The notes under the pieces are model-generated. The model worked only from the letters and a program-made list of their open reading frames with translations. It did no database searches and had not been told where the DNA came from. This document shows, one piece after another, positions 12,050-23,426 of a DNA stretch of 64,000 nt; position 1 is the stretch's first letter; the number at the start of each line of letters is the position of its first letter. The translations under genes and the position numbers were made by a program. The stretch is taken from NCBI GenBank assembly GCA_963691655.1, contig OY829326.1:112007388-112071387 (forward strand), given 5' to 3'. The DNA comes from Toxonevra muliebris. Taxonomy: Eukaryota; Arthropoda; Insecta; Diptera; Pallopteridae.

Positions 12050-12700
12050 TTTTTCACTTTTTTCATTTCCATCCTGACCATTTCTCTTTCCTACTAACTC
12101 TCCCCTTTCATTCTGATCCTCTCCAATTTTCATTCTTCCCCGACCTTTCCTCTTTTTTTCCTGACTATATACTTCCATTTTAAACGCCCCTTCCCTCCTA
12201 ATCTTCTTGCTCCTTCCTGATTTTCAATTTTTATTTAAATTCTTCCCGTTCTTTTCTCAAGACTCTAATTTTTCTTATAGAATTTCTTTTTCTTTGGAGA
12301 TTCATTTTCCCCTCCTGTCTTCTATGCTTCTTTCCGACCCTCTTAGTTCTTCCTTTCTGACTCTTTTCTCTCCTTTTGATTCTTCTCTTACTTCATTATC
12401 CTTTTTTTTCCTCCACATTTACACTCTTCTTCATGACTCTTATTTTTTCTCCTAATCCTTCTCTTCTTTCCTGACCCTGCATCTTCCTTCCTGATTATTT
12501 TTCGAGCCTTTTGACTTCCTTCTTAATCTTAACCTATCTTCCTGAGTCTTCTCTTCCTTCTTGACTCCTCCCTTCCCTCTTCGCTCTTCCCTTCTATTCC
12601 GATCCTCCTCTTTCCTTCTTACAATCTTTTTTTCTTCTAAGATTCTATTTCCCTTTCAATTCTCTTCTTCCTTTTTGACCCTTTTGTTAACTGTTTACTG
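12050..12700 (+). repeat. Polypyrimidine tract with recurring CTTCCTGAC-like units
   Basis: For about 650 bases the plus strand is almost all C and T, with the short phrases TTCCTGAC, TTCTTCC and CTTTCCTGA recurring at irregular spacing. It looks like a decayed tandem array. The 82-residue frame at 12207-12455 is Ser/Phe/Leu-rich because of this composition and is not a gene. The tract starts soon after the truncated end of DD37E copy 1. Confidence 0.75.
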
Positions 12701-15530
12701 AATCTTCAATATGCAGCACTTATTGAGGATTTTTATTTTATTTTTAAATTTGAACCCTCAAGCGATAATAAAATCTCATTAAAATAAACCGTCTGAATAA
12801 TTTCGGGCTTGCAATGAGTTTCCCATATATTAGCCAAGTTTAAAATTAACACTCATGGCTTTTCATTGCAGATAAACAATCAGAGCCTTATCTTCACTTA
12901 AACTATCCACATATTGCTATTTTCTTTAATTAATCAAATATGTAGTTCCAAGAATACAACACAATTTAATTAAATATATTTCTAAGTATATTTTTAATTA
13001 AATTGAAAATCTCAATGTCACAATTGCAGGATTTGTTTAAGCAATGCGTAATTGTCGCTTTGGATGAATGAATTTCTAAATAAATAAAAAGAGCAATAAG
13101 AAAATAGCCCAACGGCAACAATTTTCTATATGCAAACTTACGCAAATAGAAAATAAATATTAAATATTCACTAAACGTTAAATTAATTAGATAAATACAT
13201 ACAAACAAACATTTATTTCATACTGACTTTCTTAGCAAATAAGACACGATTTACTAAATAAATCAATATTTATCTACATACATATGTAGGTATGTATATT
13301 TGCAGACATAATATAATTAAAATAAATATAAGACATACATAAGCATAAGACGATTAAAATAAATAAGACGTTTGACGTTCCACAAATATAATAAAAATGT
13401 AAATACTTTCTTCTTTTAGCTCTAAGCGGGGTTCTATAATCGGAGTTTATGAAGCGATTGTTCTATCCAGTATCACTTACTCCTTCCCATGATATCGCCT
13501 AGAAACCTGAGTAACTTAATGAATTTAATAGCAAAATCAGTTTTAAAAAATCAAAAGAATTTAAAAATATATACTAAAAATGAAATTTCTACCAATCTTT
13601 AAATCTTAAATTCGACCAATTCATTTAAGAAATAAACTTGTGAAGCACGTAAAATTCAACTACAATGTACGTTTATGTTTACATAGGATATTATAAGCCA
13701 AATATAGTTTTCAATGTCAAAAGCGAAATCAAGTCTTAATGAACAAACAAAGTCGTAATAAAAACCCATCTGTCTATCCCGCTGCCTCTTTAACTAACAG
13801 CCTGTCTCTCATTCTGTCTGTCTATCTGCCTTAGAAACTGCTTGAACTACCAACTGAACTGTTAAACACTTTCTGTCTGCCTTAAGGCGCAAAATTGAAT
13901 GCAGGAAAGAAAGGTTCATAAATCATTTTGACGCTAAGTAAAAAAACAAAAATAAAAAGAAACCATTACACAAAAATAAAAGAAAAAAAGGAGGAAAAGT
14001 ACGCAGAAAGTGAAAGGAGTAAAAAAGTATGAAATTAAGTTAAGGAAAACATAATATATCCCGTGTAAATAAAATGACGACAACAACGACGCACAAATAA
14101 GATTCAATCTGTTCTAATTAACAAAACGTAGCAGCTCTAAAAAAAAGGGAAAACGACAACTCGCAGCTACAGGATTCTACGCATTGTAATCTAAGAGGGA
14201 TTCTATAAAGGATTCCGTAGAAAAACTTCATGAAGGCGCAAAATGAAAGCATCAATTCGTATAGAAGAATACAAGGAAAATTTTATTTTTGAAGTTCTTT
14301 GAACTGCATAAGAAGTGGTTAAATATTGTTGTTATTTTTTGCGTTCTTCTTCATGTTTTAATTTCATATTCTTTTACTACTTACATATTCTGCGATGCCG
14401 AGTTCTTCTTGTTGTTTTTGTTGTTGTTGGCTGAATAGGGTTTAACATTTTATCCCATGTTGTGGCTTGGGATTTTCATTTTACGCCATTTACCACACAA
14501 AAGTTTAGAAATATATTGTGCAAAACGAGAGAGAGAGAGAGAGAGCGAGACGGAAAGAAAGCGAGAGGGGGAGAGATAGGAAAAAAAGTTTGCAAATTAG
14601 TTTTGAGTCGACGTGCAAATTGTATTAAATTGGTAAAATATGGCGGTTGGATGTTTGAGGTTAAGAGTAATAATGTTGCCACCTTTTTATGCAATTAAGT
14701 TGAGGTTTTTTATAAATAATATTTTTTTTCCATTTCTGTAAATTAGCAATAATCTCTCTTTTAAACGTTGTTTCATTTAAAAAAAATATATAATTTTTTC
14801 GTTCTATTTATGAGTTGGAAGAACCATTTAACCAAGGTTAAAAAATGGGGATTTTAGCTCTTAATTGAAACCATTTGGAAACATCGCAATAGATTACCGA
14901 AATCCAACTTTATAGGCTTTGAATGAATGGCTATGCCTTGCAACGTCAACAATTTAAAACTCTGGCAGAATTCCTCTAAAAGGAATGGTTGATATCCACT
15001 GATGATAAATGAAAGGAACTCATGCAGCCTTCTGAGTAGGAAAACCAACTCAAAATGTGAAAATGTGTTATATTTTTAGAAAACCAAAATACACCGTACA
15101 GATTTATATTACTATTCCCAAAGTAAAGGCTTTAGAAATAGGATGGTTCTTTATTTGAAGCGCTTTAACTCTGAAAGTGATGACGACAACAACTTGATGA
15201 ATAAAGATCCGCTGTAGTTTCTAAGACAAATTCTGAAAAAGAAATCTGATATATGTGGACTGTGTCAAATCTACAAAGGGATCGATCTCTTTAAGATGAA
15301 GATGAAGTGAACTGTCCAGATATGGAGGTCGTAGGACAAGCATTCTATTAAATCAATTTGAGAACAGATAAAAGAAGTAGAGTTATTTATGGACTTTAAG
15401 AATTAACAGAAGGCCACAACGAATTGTGTCAGTCTCTTGATTTCTCTCTAACTTATGGTCTTCTCGTTTCTAATAAAGACATACCTCATTATTAGAATAC
15501 AATATTTTAAAATTTTTGTACAGGGCTTTA
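12701..15530. other. A+T-rich intergenic interval
   Basis: There is no supportable gene. A (GA)n run lies at 14527-14545 followed by a purine-rich stretch, and CTGTCTGTCTATCTGCC-like sequence is near 13800-13840. The frames at 14462-14698 on both strands come from the purine-rich stretch. Confidence 0.5.
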
Positions 15531-15821
15531 ACCCTATTATTTTAACCCACGTCATTTTATAACGTAAAGTCCCACGTAGTGGCTTAGAGTCACAATATAG
15601 AATTAACTCGGCTATTCTCATTTTATTCAATATTTTTTCTAAAATTTTTTAAAATCTGATAAATAAATAACAAGAATAATATAATTTAGAAAAATATAGG
15701 TATAATCTGTATTTACTTTGAACGCAAGTAGTGGAACAAAAACTTTTCATTGCAGGTTTTACAGAATTGCTTTGAAGCTCTTCCTTTCTCCCTCTCCGCC
15801 CTTTCAACCCTTTTTACTTCT

Positions 15822-15970
15822 TAGCATTTTTCACTTTTTGAAGTGTTTCATGTGAAATTTCGGCGATTTCGTTGGGTATGTTGGCCATAAGTTGTTCAAG
15901 AGACTCTGGTTTATTGGCATAAACTTGACTTATGAAGTATCCCCACAAAAAAAAGTCAGGAACGGTGTCT
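15822..15970 (-). pseudogene. C-terminal scrap of an IS630/Tc1-like DDE transposase
   Basis: The minus strand reads VPDFFLWGYFISQVYANKP and then SLEQLMANIPNEIAEI before a stop. The DFFLWGYLKSKVY...NKP pattern is common at the C terminus of insect DDE transposases of the IS630/Tc1/mariner type. Only about 50 residues survive and no catalytic residue is in the fragment. It sits inside the piggyBac-type element, so it is either another nested insertion or captured DNA. Confidence 0.55.
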
Positions 15971-16129
15971 TCGGTGTTAGCACTTTTTTCAAACGATATT
16001 TTGGTCTGTACGAACGTTGCGCTAACGCAACAGATGACTGATTTTGAAAATAAAACTGTCAGATGACGATTTGACAGCTGCTGTCATTGCTGTTCCACTT
16101 TAACATCGGGTACCATTATTTTTTTTGAC

Positions 16130-16690
16130 ACATAACTTATTAACGATGGTGTTTTATTACTGCAAAAATGCTGCCCTCTACTTCTCTATTCTTGTACGAA
16201 GAAAATTAATTGAAATGCACCTTTTTTTTTTTTGCATCGTACTAGCACAAGTTTATTGTTTTGACAACAGGCTTTACGACAGTTCTAGACTTGTAAAGTA
16301 TTTTTCATTTTATTTACAGAGCTGTTCCACTCCATGCTGTGCCAATATTTAACTTTTAGCGCTGCCTTCCTTAGATACATACAGTATCCCACAGTAAAAT
16401 ATCCGCTATCGCAAGTCCACCAAATGTTCATACCATATTTGTGTAGCCGTCTTCATTTATCAAGTACCAAATATTCCAATCGAAGTAAATTTATGATGCG
16501 ATCTACGTACCGATACCATGGTCCTATCATCAAATGCTAAATAAAGCGATAAATCGGTAAATCTATGTCTTGACATACAAGCACGGAACATCAAATTGCC
16601 ATATAAAGTATCACAAAATTCTCCATAATCGACAATACCATCTGCATCTTTCATCTGCATCTATCAACTAATTCAAACACATCGTTTCCT
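16130..16690 (-). pseudogene. piggyBac-like transposase remnant
   Basis: In minus orientation 16460-16660 encodes NLMFRACMSRHRFTDLSLYL followed by AFDDRT, matching the piggyBac MSxxRFxxIxRxLRFDD block. After a deletion that removes the first catalytic region, about 16335-16440 reads KYGMNIWWTCDSGYFTVGY, matching the KYGIKIWWxCD motif. Further on, KNREVEGSIFAV (about 16140-16200) resembles the REVxSSxF segment. Frames change between the pieces and stops are present. It lies inside TTAA-flanked ends, which fits the assignment. Confidence 0.75.
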
Positions 16691-16881
16691 ACTGTTATTC
16701 CGAGTTTAATTTGTATTTCAGTACCGAATTACAATATACAAATGTCTATAGTGACTCACAGTCACTACGTGGGACTTTACGCAGTTTTTTGTTTATTTAA
16801 TGATTTTTGACTAATAAAGAAAAACAAAACAAAAAATCCATTTTTATGAAGATAGCCGGTAAATGAACAAATACATTAGAC

Positions 16882-17981
16882 CCTTCCCGTAGTGTCCGAC
16901 CGAATATTCGGTTTCGGTTACGGTTTCGGCCAAAAATACAATTTCGGCTAAGTTTCGGTTTCGGCCAAAAATATGGCCGAATATTTAGCCGAAACCGAAA
17001 CTTTATAAATTTTACTGTAAATTGCATTTCAGTACGCAAAGGACTGTTTTTATTTTTAGCATATAACATAAAGTTATTCAATTTTGAATATTAAAATAAA
17101 AATGTGCATTTCATTTGTGCCTATACCACAAAATGTATTGTTTTTTTTTCGTGCCTTTAATATGTATTTTCTTTATTGTTAAAATAATATTTTTGTTATT
17201 TTATATATACATATATAAGTATGTATATTAGGGCGTACCAATTTGTATGGATGAATTTTTTTCGGAGTACCGACAGAATAGTTCCATATTCTATGACAAA
17301 AAAATGGAGCTTACCCCCCATAAAATTCGTAGAAGTTAAAGTAATATTAAAAGTAACTATCGATTTTTATTCAAACAACTACAGTACGTAGTACTGAAAC
17401 TTCTTCGAATTTTACGGGGGGTAGGATCCATTTTTTTTGCCATACTTTCTTCGGCAAAGTTGATCAGAATCGAAAATAGAATTTTTCTGTCAACGTACTT
17501 TTCACAAAAAAAAAAAAAAAATTGGTACGCCCGAATGTACATGGATTTTTTTTTTTTTGAGCTTTAATTAAAAAAAAAAGAATTAAAATGATTTGAATCT
17601 TGTTTTTAACATATCTAATGTCACAAGCAATAACAACACAACTCGAGTTTTGTCGAATTCGAGTTATTATCATAATTTGAATCTTCATATCCGTTTTCAT
17701 ATTGTGTCAGAATTTTATGACTATCGGTTCAGTGGTTTACGAGATATTAGGGCGGAAAAATAGCACAACTCAACCTGATTACTCTTAGCACTTGAACCAT
17801 TGAAGTGCTCTCTTGTGAAATACAAAAAACACACTTATGCTGTTATGCCTTGTGACCACAGATATATACATATATATTAAAAAGTTTCGGTTTCGGTTTT
17901 AGCCGAATATTAGAAAAATGGCCGAAGTTCGGTTTCGGTTTCGGCCGAAAAAGTCGGTTTCGGTCGGACACTACCTTCCCG
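16882..17981. mobile_element. Non-autonomous hAT-type element with 8-bp target duplication
   Basis: CCTTCCCG at 16882-16889 is repeated at 17974-17981. Between them the element starts TAGTGTCCGACCGAA (16890) and ends TCGGTCGGACACTA (17973), giving inverted ends. Subterminal sequence is packed with CGGTTTCGGCC-type repeats in inverted order (16905-17000 and 17882-17968). The 8-bp duplication and TAGTG start are typical of hAT. Length is 1084 bp. No transposase is recognisable. The insertion lies within the piggyBac-type element and contains a further MITE at 17231-17532. Confidence 0.85.
17231..17532. mobile_element. 302-bp foldback MITE
   Basis: The ends are GGGCGTACCAATTT (17231-17244) and AAATTGGTACGCCC (17519-17532). 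Inverted pairing continues inward: ATGGAGCTTACCCCCCATAA on the left pairs with sequence near 17400-17440 containing TTACGGGGGGTAGGATCCAT. Most of the element can therefore fold into one hairpin. It lies inside the hAT-type element. A clear target duplication was not found. The 61-residue frame at 17357-17542 is an artefact of this sequence. Confidence 0.8.
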
Positions 17982-18064
17982 TGAAAGAATAATAAATCTG
18001 AAAAATATAACGATTTTAATTTCAACAGTGACTCAAAGTCACTGCGTGGGATGAATAGGGTTAA

Positions 18065-20120
18065 AACAAAAAAACAAAAAATAAGTGTAAATACAACCTG
18101 TGATGGATCACTTAATTAGATGGTTAAAAAAAACCTTTTTCATAATTTTTTTAAAAAGAAAAAATGGAAAATTAACGCATTGACCTTTAAGGTATGTTTT
18201 ATATATGTATACTTATTTAAAGTATATAAAAAATTGGTTTCACACTGAAATAATAAATTACAGTAGATTTATAAATCTATTTCATGAGCGTTCTTGCCGC
18301 TTCAATCTTCATTTGACGGGAAAGTAATTCTTGAATGAAACATAAAAACCAAAAAATTGTTCATTTTCATATATTTTTCTTCTGGCTGAACCAAAAAAAA
18401 TGTAGAAAAAATCTTGAAATTATAAGTTTTCTAGTGTTAAAAAAAAAATTTGTTAAAAAAAAAAAAACCCTTTAAAAATTAATTAATTAAAAATTATTTA
18501 AATTGGCTTTTTGACCAGTTTTTTTTATTCACTTAGAAGAGAATTTAATACTAAAGAAAAAAACTTTAGTTAGATTCAGTAGGCCGTTTATTTTTTTATC
18601 TATCACGCCTGCCAATTTGGAAAATCCGTCAAAATAAAAATTGGAAAAAATGCACTTCAAAGTTTTCAATTGCACTAAGAATCTGAGTAAAACAGAACCG
18701 TTGTTGCTTCATAATTTTGAAAATATTTGGAATTGGCCTCTGCAACTTTGTAAACACAATCTCCAATAGTTTATCTAACGATTTAGGCAATAAAAGAAAA
18801 CGAATTTTTTAGACCTTCTAATTCAGGATACCACCTTAATAAAGTTTTCCGGATTCACTTCAAGAAAAATGTGGTATTTTTTTTTTAAACAAAACACCAA
18901 TAAATTCTTAGAATCTGAGATTCTGTTCGGCCAACATATTTTTGCAATATTCGGCGTAAGCACAGGTTTTTGAAAGCTAACAAAACCTATAAAGTATTGA
19001 CATTGGTATGCTATGAGATGTATGAAAAGTTCTAATGCAACAATGCAATTGTAACTTGCTAGATAATAGAAATATTCAGCATCTTCCAGCTAGATCCCTC
19101 GATTTGCAATTTTCGTTGTTTATGCGCACAACCTTGATCTTGGAGATATTATTGGATAGACCAGCAGACTTCTATAGCAAGGAAAAATCCTTTCCTTGAC
19201 TTACTTTATAAAATTAACTCAAAGTGGCAACACTGATATGTACACTGATATTTATAAACCGAAAAAGAAAATTTCTTGAATATCCATAAAGATATTAGAA
19301 ATATCAGCTGACTTGATAACGAAACATCAAAAACATACACAGAAATGTGAATTGTATATTACCATTCAGGCAGGTAAAAAAGTTTTTGTTAATTAAAAAT
19401 TTTCATTTCGTCACCACGCTCTAATTCACACAGGAAATTAACCTCAAAAAATACAAAATTATTTTTGCTTAACAATCGAAAAGCAAAAAGAAAAAAAAAA
19501 AAAAAAGAAAATGAATATTTCTCATAGCCTCAAACTTAGCTGCTATTAATGTATGTGTGTACTACGAGTAAACGACTACTGTATCTAAACTATAGGGTTA
19601 ATGTTTGGCCAAGGAGTGAAGAGGAGAGTAGTGTGCTTGAATTACGGGTTAAAATACGAATTAAAAATAAATTTGTAAATATGCTCTCACTGTCTGCTCA
19701 AAATTCTATATATATTGTATATATTTACATTGCGAAAACTAAATGCAAATAATAATAACAACAACAATAGCAATAGAAAGCAGTGGGTAGCAGAGAAATA
19801 ACAACAATATCGAGCACAGGCGAGCACAGCTGCGTGTTAGCCACATTAAAGCAAAAGCAACCAAAATCAACAACACAAAAAAAAAATGTTGGCTGATTTC
19901 AAGTAAAACGCAATCTATTCAAATATCTACACTCATTAACATAATTTTAGTCAAGGCCATTATTGCGACTGCGGTTTAGACCGACCGACAAACAAACAGA
20001 CAGACAGACTGTACCAGCGACCTAGCCTACATACCCGTCCGTTGTCATGCTGGTACTAGAAAATAGGGGTGCGACTGACTGTGTATATGCCAGACAAACT
20101 GTATGACCGACCACCAACAT
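18065..20120. other. A+T-rich intergenic interval
   Basis: I see no gene, RNA or bounded element. Homopolymer A and T runs are frequent, and GGCAACACTGATATG occurs near 19226. Confidence 0.5.
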
Positions 20121-20121
20121 T

Positions 20122-20199
20122 AATTCATTCATTCATTCATTCACTCACTCACTCACTCACTCACTCACTCACTCACTCACTCACTCACTCACTCATTCA
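20122..20199 (+). repeat. (ATTC)n/(ACTC)n microsatellite
   Basis: About five ATTC units are followed by about thirteen CACT units and a final ATTC. The overlapping 82-residue frame (SLTHSLTHS repeats) is a translation of this array and is not a gene. A (TTG)n run follows at 20361-20380. Confidence 0.9.
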
Positions 20200-20838
20200 A
20201 TGTCTCACCCATTGCCAGTTTTCGATTCTTATTTTCATTTCATTTCCCATGTTAAACGTTGTTATTTTTCTTTTTTCTTCTTTTAGTGTATTTTTATTTT
20301 TTCTGTCGTTGTTGTGAAGTATTTATTTAGCTATTTCATTTAGTAAGTCTTGCGTTTTCGTGTTGTTGTTGTTGTTGTTGTACGCGAATATTTCATGATT
20401 TTAATCTAGTTCAAAAAAGTAAAGAAGACCAGTAGCACCCCTTTATATGGGCTGCAGGTGTAATGGTGTATGTAAACAGGGTGTGATATCAAAGTAAGTG
20501 TAAATATTTGTAAAAAAAAAAAAAAAAATTGCAAACAAATTTCTCTTTTTATTATTTATCATTTACTATTCAAGTCGAGTCGTCTTCATATTTTAAGTAG
20601 TCACGACTGATTCCAAAGTTGGAAACTGGGAGGAATTTTATTTTCCGTTATTGTAATTAGGCAAGGAAAAAAATTTGCCTTAAAATACTGAAAATGCGTT
20701 ACAGTTATTAGCAAGAAAATTAACTAGGGCACGTTGGTGAAAATTGAAAGTAGCCGATGGTTGAATAAAAAGCCAACTAAAGAGAATTCAAGAGCTTAGA
20801 TTAAAACCTCCAAGGCAAACCCGAGCCATTATCGATAA

Positions 20839-21506
20839 CACTGGAATACAGCAAAAATATAACATGAACCCTAGTATGTTTTATAAACTAATTCGAGGTC
20901 GCTGAACATGAAAATCACATTCATTTTTTTATGGGTAAGTTTTTGAGATATGACAAAATAACGGTTTTTCAGGTTACAGTTTCACTTACAGGCTAATATC
21001 TCATTACCTACCTGAGTTATAAGTTATAGCGAATATAATTAAATTACGCGTTTAATATTGCCAAGTTAAAATCGGATTATGGAAATGACTGAGATATAGA
21101 TGTTGAAAGTTCAATTTTGGTGTGATTTTTGAGAAATTTTCACACAAGTAAGTTTTCTTTCTCACAAAAATTAATCACAAAATATGAAGTTTTATTTGTT
21201 TATTCGATAGACCATTTCATTACAAAAATTTTAAGCATAAAACGATAGCAATCGGATCAAAAATGACAAAGTAATCAAGGATTGAGTAAAAATAAAATAT
21301 TCTCGAAACTTGAAATTTTTCTCAAAATTCGTTTTGGTCTATAAAATGATGAGCCACCACTTGAACTTTTGCAATTTTTCGCTGTCGGGTCTTCCCTGAT
21401 CAAGAACCAGCAGTAATCTGCCATCATGCCCTCATCCCTCGAATTAGTTTAGAAAACATACATTGGTTCATGTTATATTTTTAAAGTGAAATTTTGTATT
21501 CCAGTG
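20839..21506. mobile_element. Inverted-repeat element with about 65-bp arms
   Basis: The left arm (20839-20898: CACTGGAATACAGC, AATATAACATGAACC, AAACTAATTCGAGG) is inverted at 21437-21506 (CCTCGAATTAGTTT, GGTTCATGTTATATT, GTATTCCAGTG). Spacer DNA of about 540 bp has no recognisable coding sequence. The outer ends read CACTGGAATAC. No target duplication was identified. It is probably a non-autonomous foldback or MITE. Confidence 0.6.
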
Positions 21507-21679
21507 TAATTATGTACTTTCTTAAGGTGCAACCCATACCGCATACATCGAAACAAAAAACAAGACAAAACAGAAAATCATGTTTCGTTGTCGAATGCTG
21601 TCATGAAAACCAAATTTTAATTCCATTTTATTTCTTTTCGGCCCGCGCTTTATATTATCTGAAATTTTAATCTTAGGTT

Positions 21680-21895
21680 TGAATTTGGCCGCCTTTGGTG
21701 AATGGTTGTGGTCTGACTTTTAGTTTAATTTTTTTCTAAATTTTTAGCCGGAGATTAAATTCTGTTTTGGAATGATTTTTATTCTGAGTTTGCCCCAATT
21801 TTATTTTGTGCGATTTTTGGTCTGAATTTTAGTTTGAATTTTAGCTCTAAGTTTTGCATTTAATTTTGGTTTGATTTTAGTCCCAGTTGCGCTTA
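21680..21895 (+). repeat. Degenerate GGTTTGAATTTTAGTCTGAG-type repeat, copy A
   Basis: The stretch is built of loosely repeated phrases such as GGTCTGAATTTTAG, TTTGAATTTTAGC and GGTTTGATTTTAG with a period of about 18-24 bp. The same phrase family recurs in reverse orientation at about 27010-27380 and forward at about 61640-61960. Confidence 0.55.
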
Positions 21896-22046
21896 GAAAA
21901 TATTTTTTGAAAATGGTTTGTCCAAATTTTCTATGAACTCAGAAACCAGATTTGATAGTTACTTATAAAAGTGTTCGCGTTGATGATTAAACCTTAAGAG
22001 GAGGATACATAATGAACCACCTTGAACTTATTTTTTAAAGCTTTTA

Positions 22047-23426
22047 TAGCACTGTGCAACACCAAAAATCAAACCGCACCCGACAATTTTTTTTTTTTAA
22101 ATATACCTATCCAGTAGCAAAATCTTCGCTGGGTTTGTAAAAGTTAGCTCGATTTTTTTTTTTTATTTTTTTTTGAATTTTTTGAGCCTCAGGCCATTTT
22201 AGAATTTTTCATATACCATAATTTTGACTTATAGATTGATTTTTTTTATGTATCGTTATTGTATTGTTTTTAGAAATGTCATTTATGTACAAATAAATCC
22301 ATTTTGGAAAGAACCTGTATCCTGAAACGCAATTTTTGAGACCAAATGTTAGAAAAATGACAATTTTTTAGAAATTATTTCTCTAATTTCGAAAATATTT
22401 AAAATTTCTTGCTACTTCTTCTGTGAAAAATGTATTAAAATGTACTAGATGAAGTATTTATGTTTACGTGACATTTTTCCGAGAATCAGTGATGTAAAAT
22501 TAAAAAGCGGTAGACGCATTTATTTCCATACATATACAATAATAATTTTATTTCAAATTTACTAAAAATCGCTACTCTTGACGTAAATTTTTAGATTTTC
22601 AGATGAGCAGGGATTGCGTTATCATAAAACTGCAATGCCATGCAATCCAGATACAGATGACAACGAGATCCAGATGCCATATTAGCCGAAACATGTTGGT
22701 GGAGTAAACATATTTTTCAATACGACCACGAAAAAAATGAAAATGAAGAACGAGAAAATGAAGGAGAAAAAGAAGTGGAAGGAATGGAATTCTCTGGTGA
22801 TAAATCAGATAATTCAGATGATGATGTTGAAAATGGTTCATTGTCAAAAAAAAGCTCGTCTCTAATGTTTTGGTATAAAAAAGATTATTTTTTTGTAATA
22901 AAATTAAGAAAAAACGAAAGAAAAAACAAAGTCTATGCTACTTTTCTAAAATTCTCTTTTATCTATTTAATCTTTCCCTACAGTTTTTCCAAAAATTTCG
23001 TACAAAAAACGCTATTCCACCAAATTTCAATTTATTACTGGTATTTTATTAATTATTTTTTTTAGTTAATTTTAATACATTTTTGCCAGAAGAAGTGGCA
23101 ATAAGTTTTAAATATTTTAGAAATTAGAGTAAAAAATTGCCATTTTTCTAACATTTGGTCTCAAAAATTGCGTTTCAGATTCTTTATAAAATGGGTTTAT
23201 ATGTACATAAACGACATCCAAAAAAAATCGATTTATAATTCAAAATTAGTGTATATGAAAAACTCTAAAATGGCCTGAGGCTCAAAAAATTCAAAAAAAT
23301 CGAGCTAACTTTTACAAACCCATCGAGGGTTTTGCTATTGGATAGGTATATTTTCAAAAAAAAAAAAAAAAAAAATAGTCCGATCCTGTTTAATTTCGAT
23401 GACCCGAAAGTTGTCGCATAGTGTAG
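22047..23426. mobile_element. Foldback transposon with CACTRTGC ends and TAG target duplication
   Basis: TAG at 22047-22049 is repeated at 23424-23426. The element begins CACTGTGCAACACC (22050) and ends GTTGTCGCATAGTG (23423). Arms of about 300-370 bp pair with each other: TATACCTATCCAGTAGCAAA, GTAAAAGTTAGCTCGAT, GCCTCAGGCCATTTTA and GAGACCAAATGTTAG all occur inverted at 23137-23360. The central part, about 22430-23090, is unique and includes an acidic coding-like stretch (22600-22860). Ends and a 3-bp TAR duplication are shared with the element at 25203-27006, so they are one family, possibly CACTA-like. No transposase is recognised. Confidence 0.75.
22600..22865 (+). other. Acidic coding-like stretch inside the foldback loop
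   Basis: One forward frame reads EKNENEERENEGEKEVEGM and then EFSGDKSDNSDDDVENGSL. This is a strongly acidic, low-complexity segment such as is seen at transposase termini. The upstream part (HKTAMPCNPDTDDNE) is in another frame. I do not recognise a family. It could be the vestige of a protein encoded by the full-length relative of the foldback element, or simply A+G-rich DNA. Confidence 0.3.

Larger units (their letters stand above)
15528..18064 (-). mobile_element. piggyBac-type element, TTAA-flanked, with nested insertions
   Basis: TTAA at 15528-15531 is followed by CCCTATTATTTTAACCCACG. The right side ends GCGTGGGATGAATAGGG and then TTAA at 18061-18064. The ends are therefore inverted (CCCTATT/AATAGGG) with the TTAA duplication expected of piggyBac. 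Subterminal repeats recur. CGTAAAGTCCCACGTAGTGG at 15560 is inverted at about 16750-16783 (CACTACGTGGGACTTTACG) and in shorter form at 18030-18050 (AGTCACTGCGTGGG). The body carries transposase remains at about 16130-16690. Total span is about 2.5 kb. Removing the hAT-type insertion at 16890-17973 and one copy of its duplication leaves about 1.4 kb, so the element is also internally deleted. Confidence 0.82.

Noticed and set aside
12207..12455. 82-residue Ser/Phe/Leu-rich frame
   Set aside because: It lies wholly in the polypyrimidine tract, where stops are rare by composition.
14527..14600. Purine-rich stretch as a GAGA-factor-type regulatory element
   Set aside because: It is a (GA)n microsatellite with no gene start nearby, so function cannot be argued from sequence.
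20069..20317. 82-residue frame with SLTHSLTHS repeats
   Set aside because: It is a translation of the (ACTC)n microsatellite. There is no family resemblance and the frame depends on the repeat.
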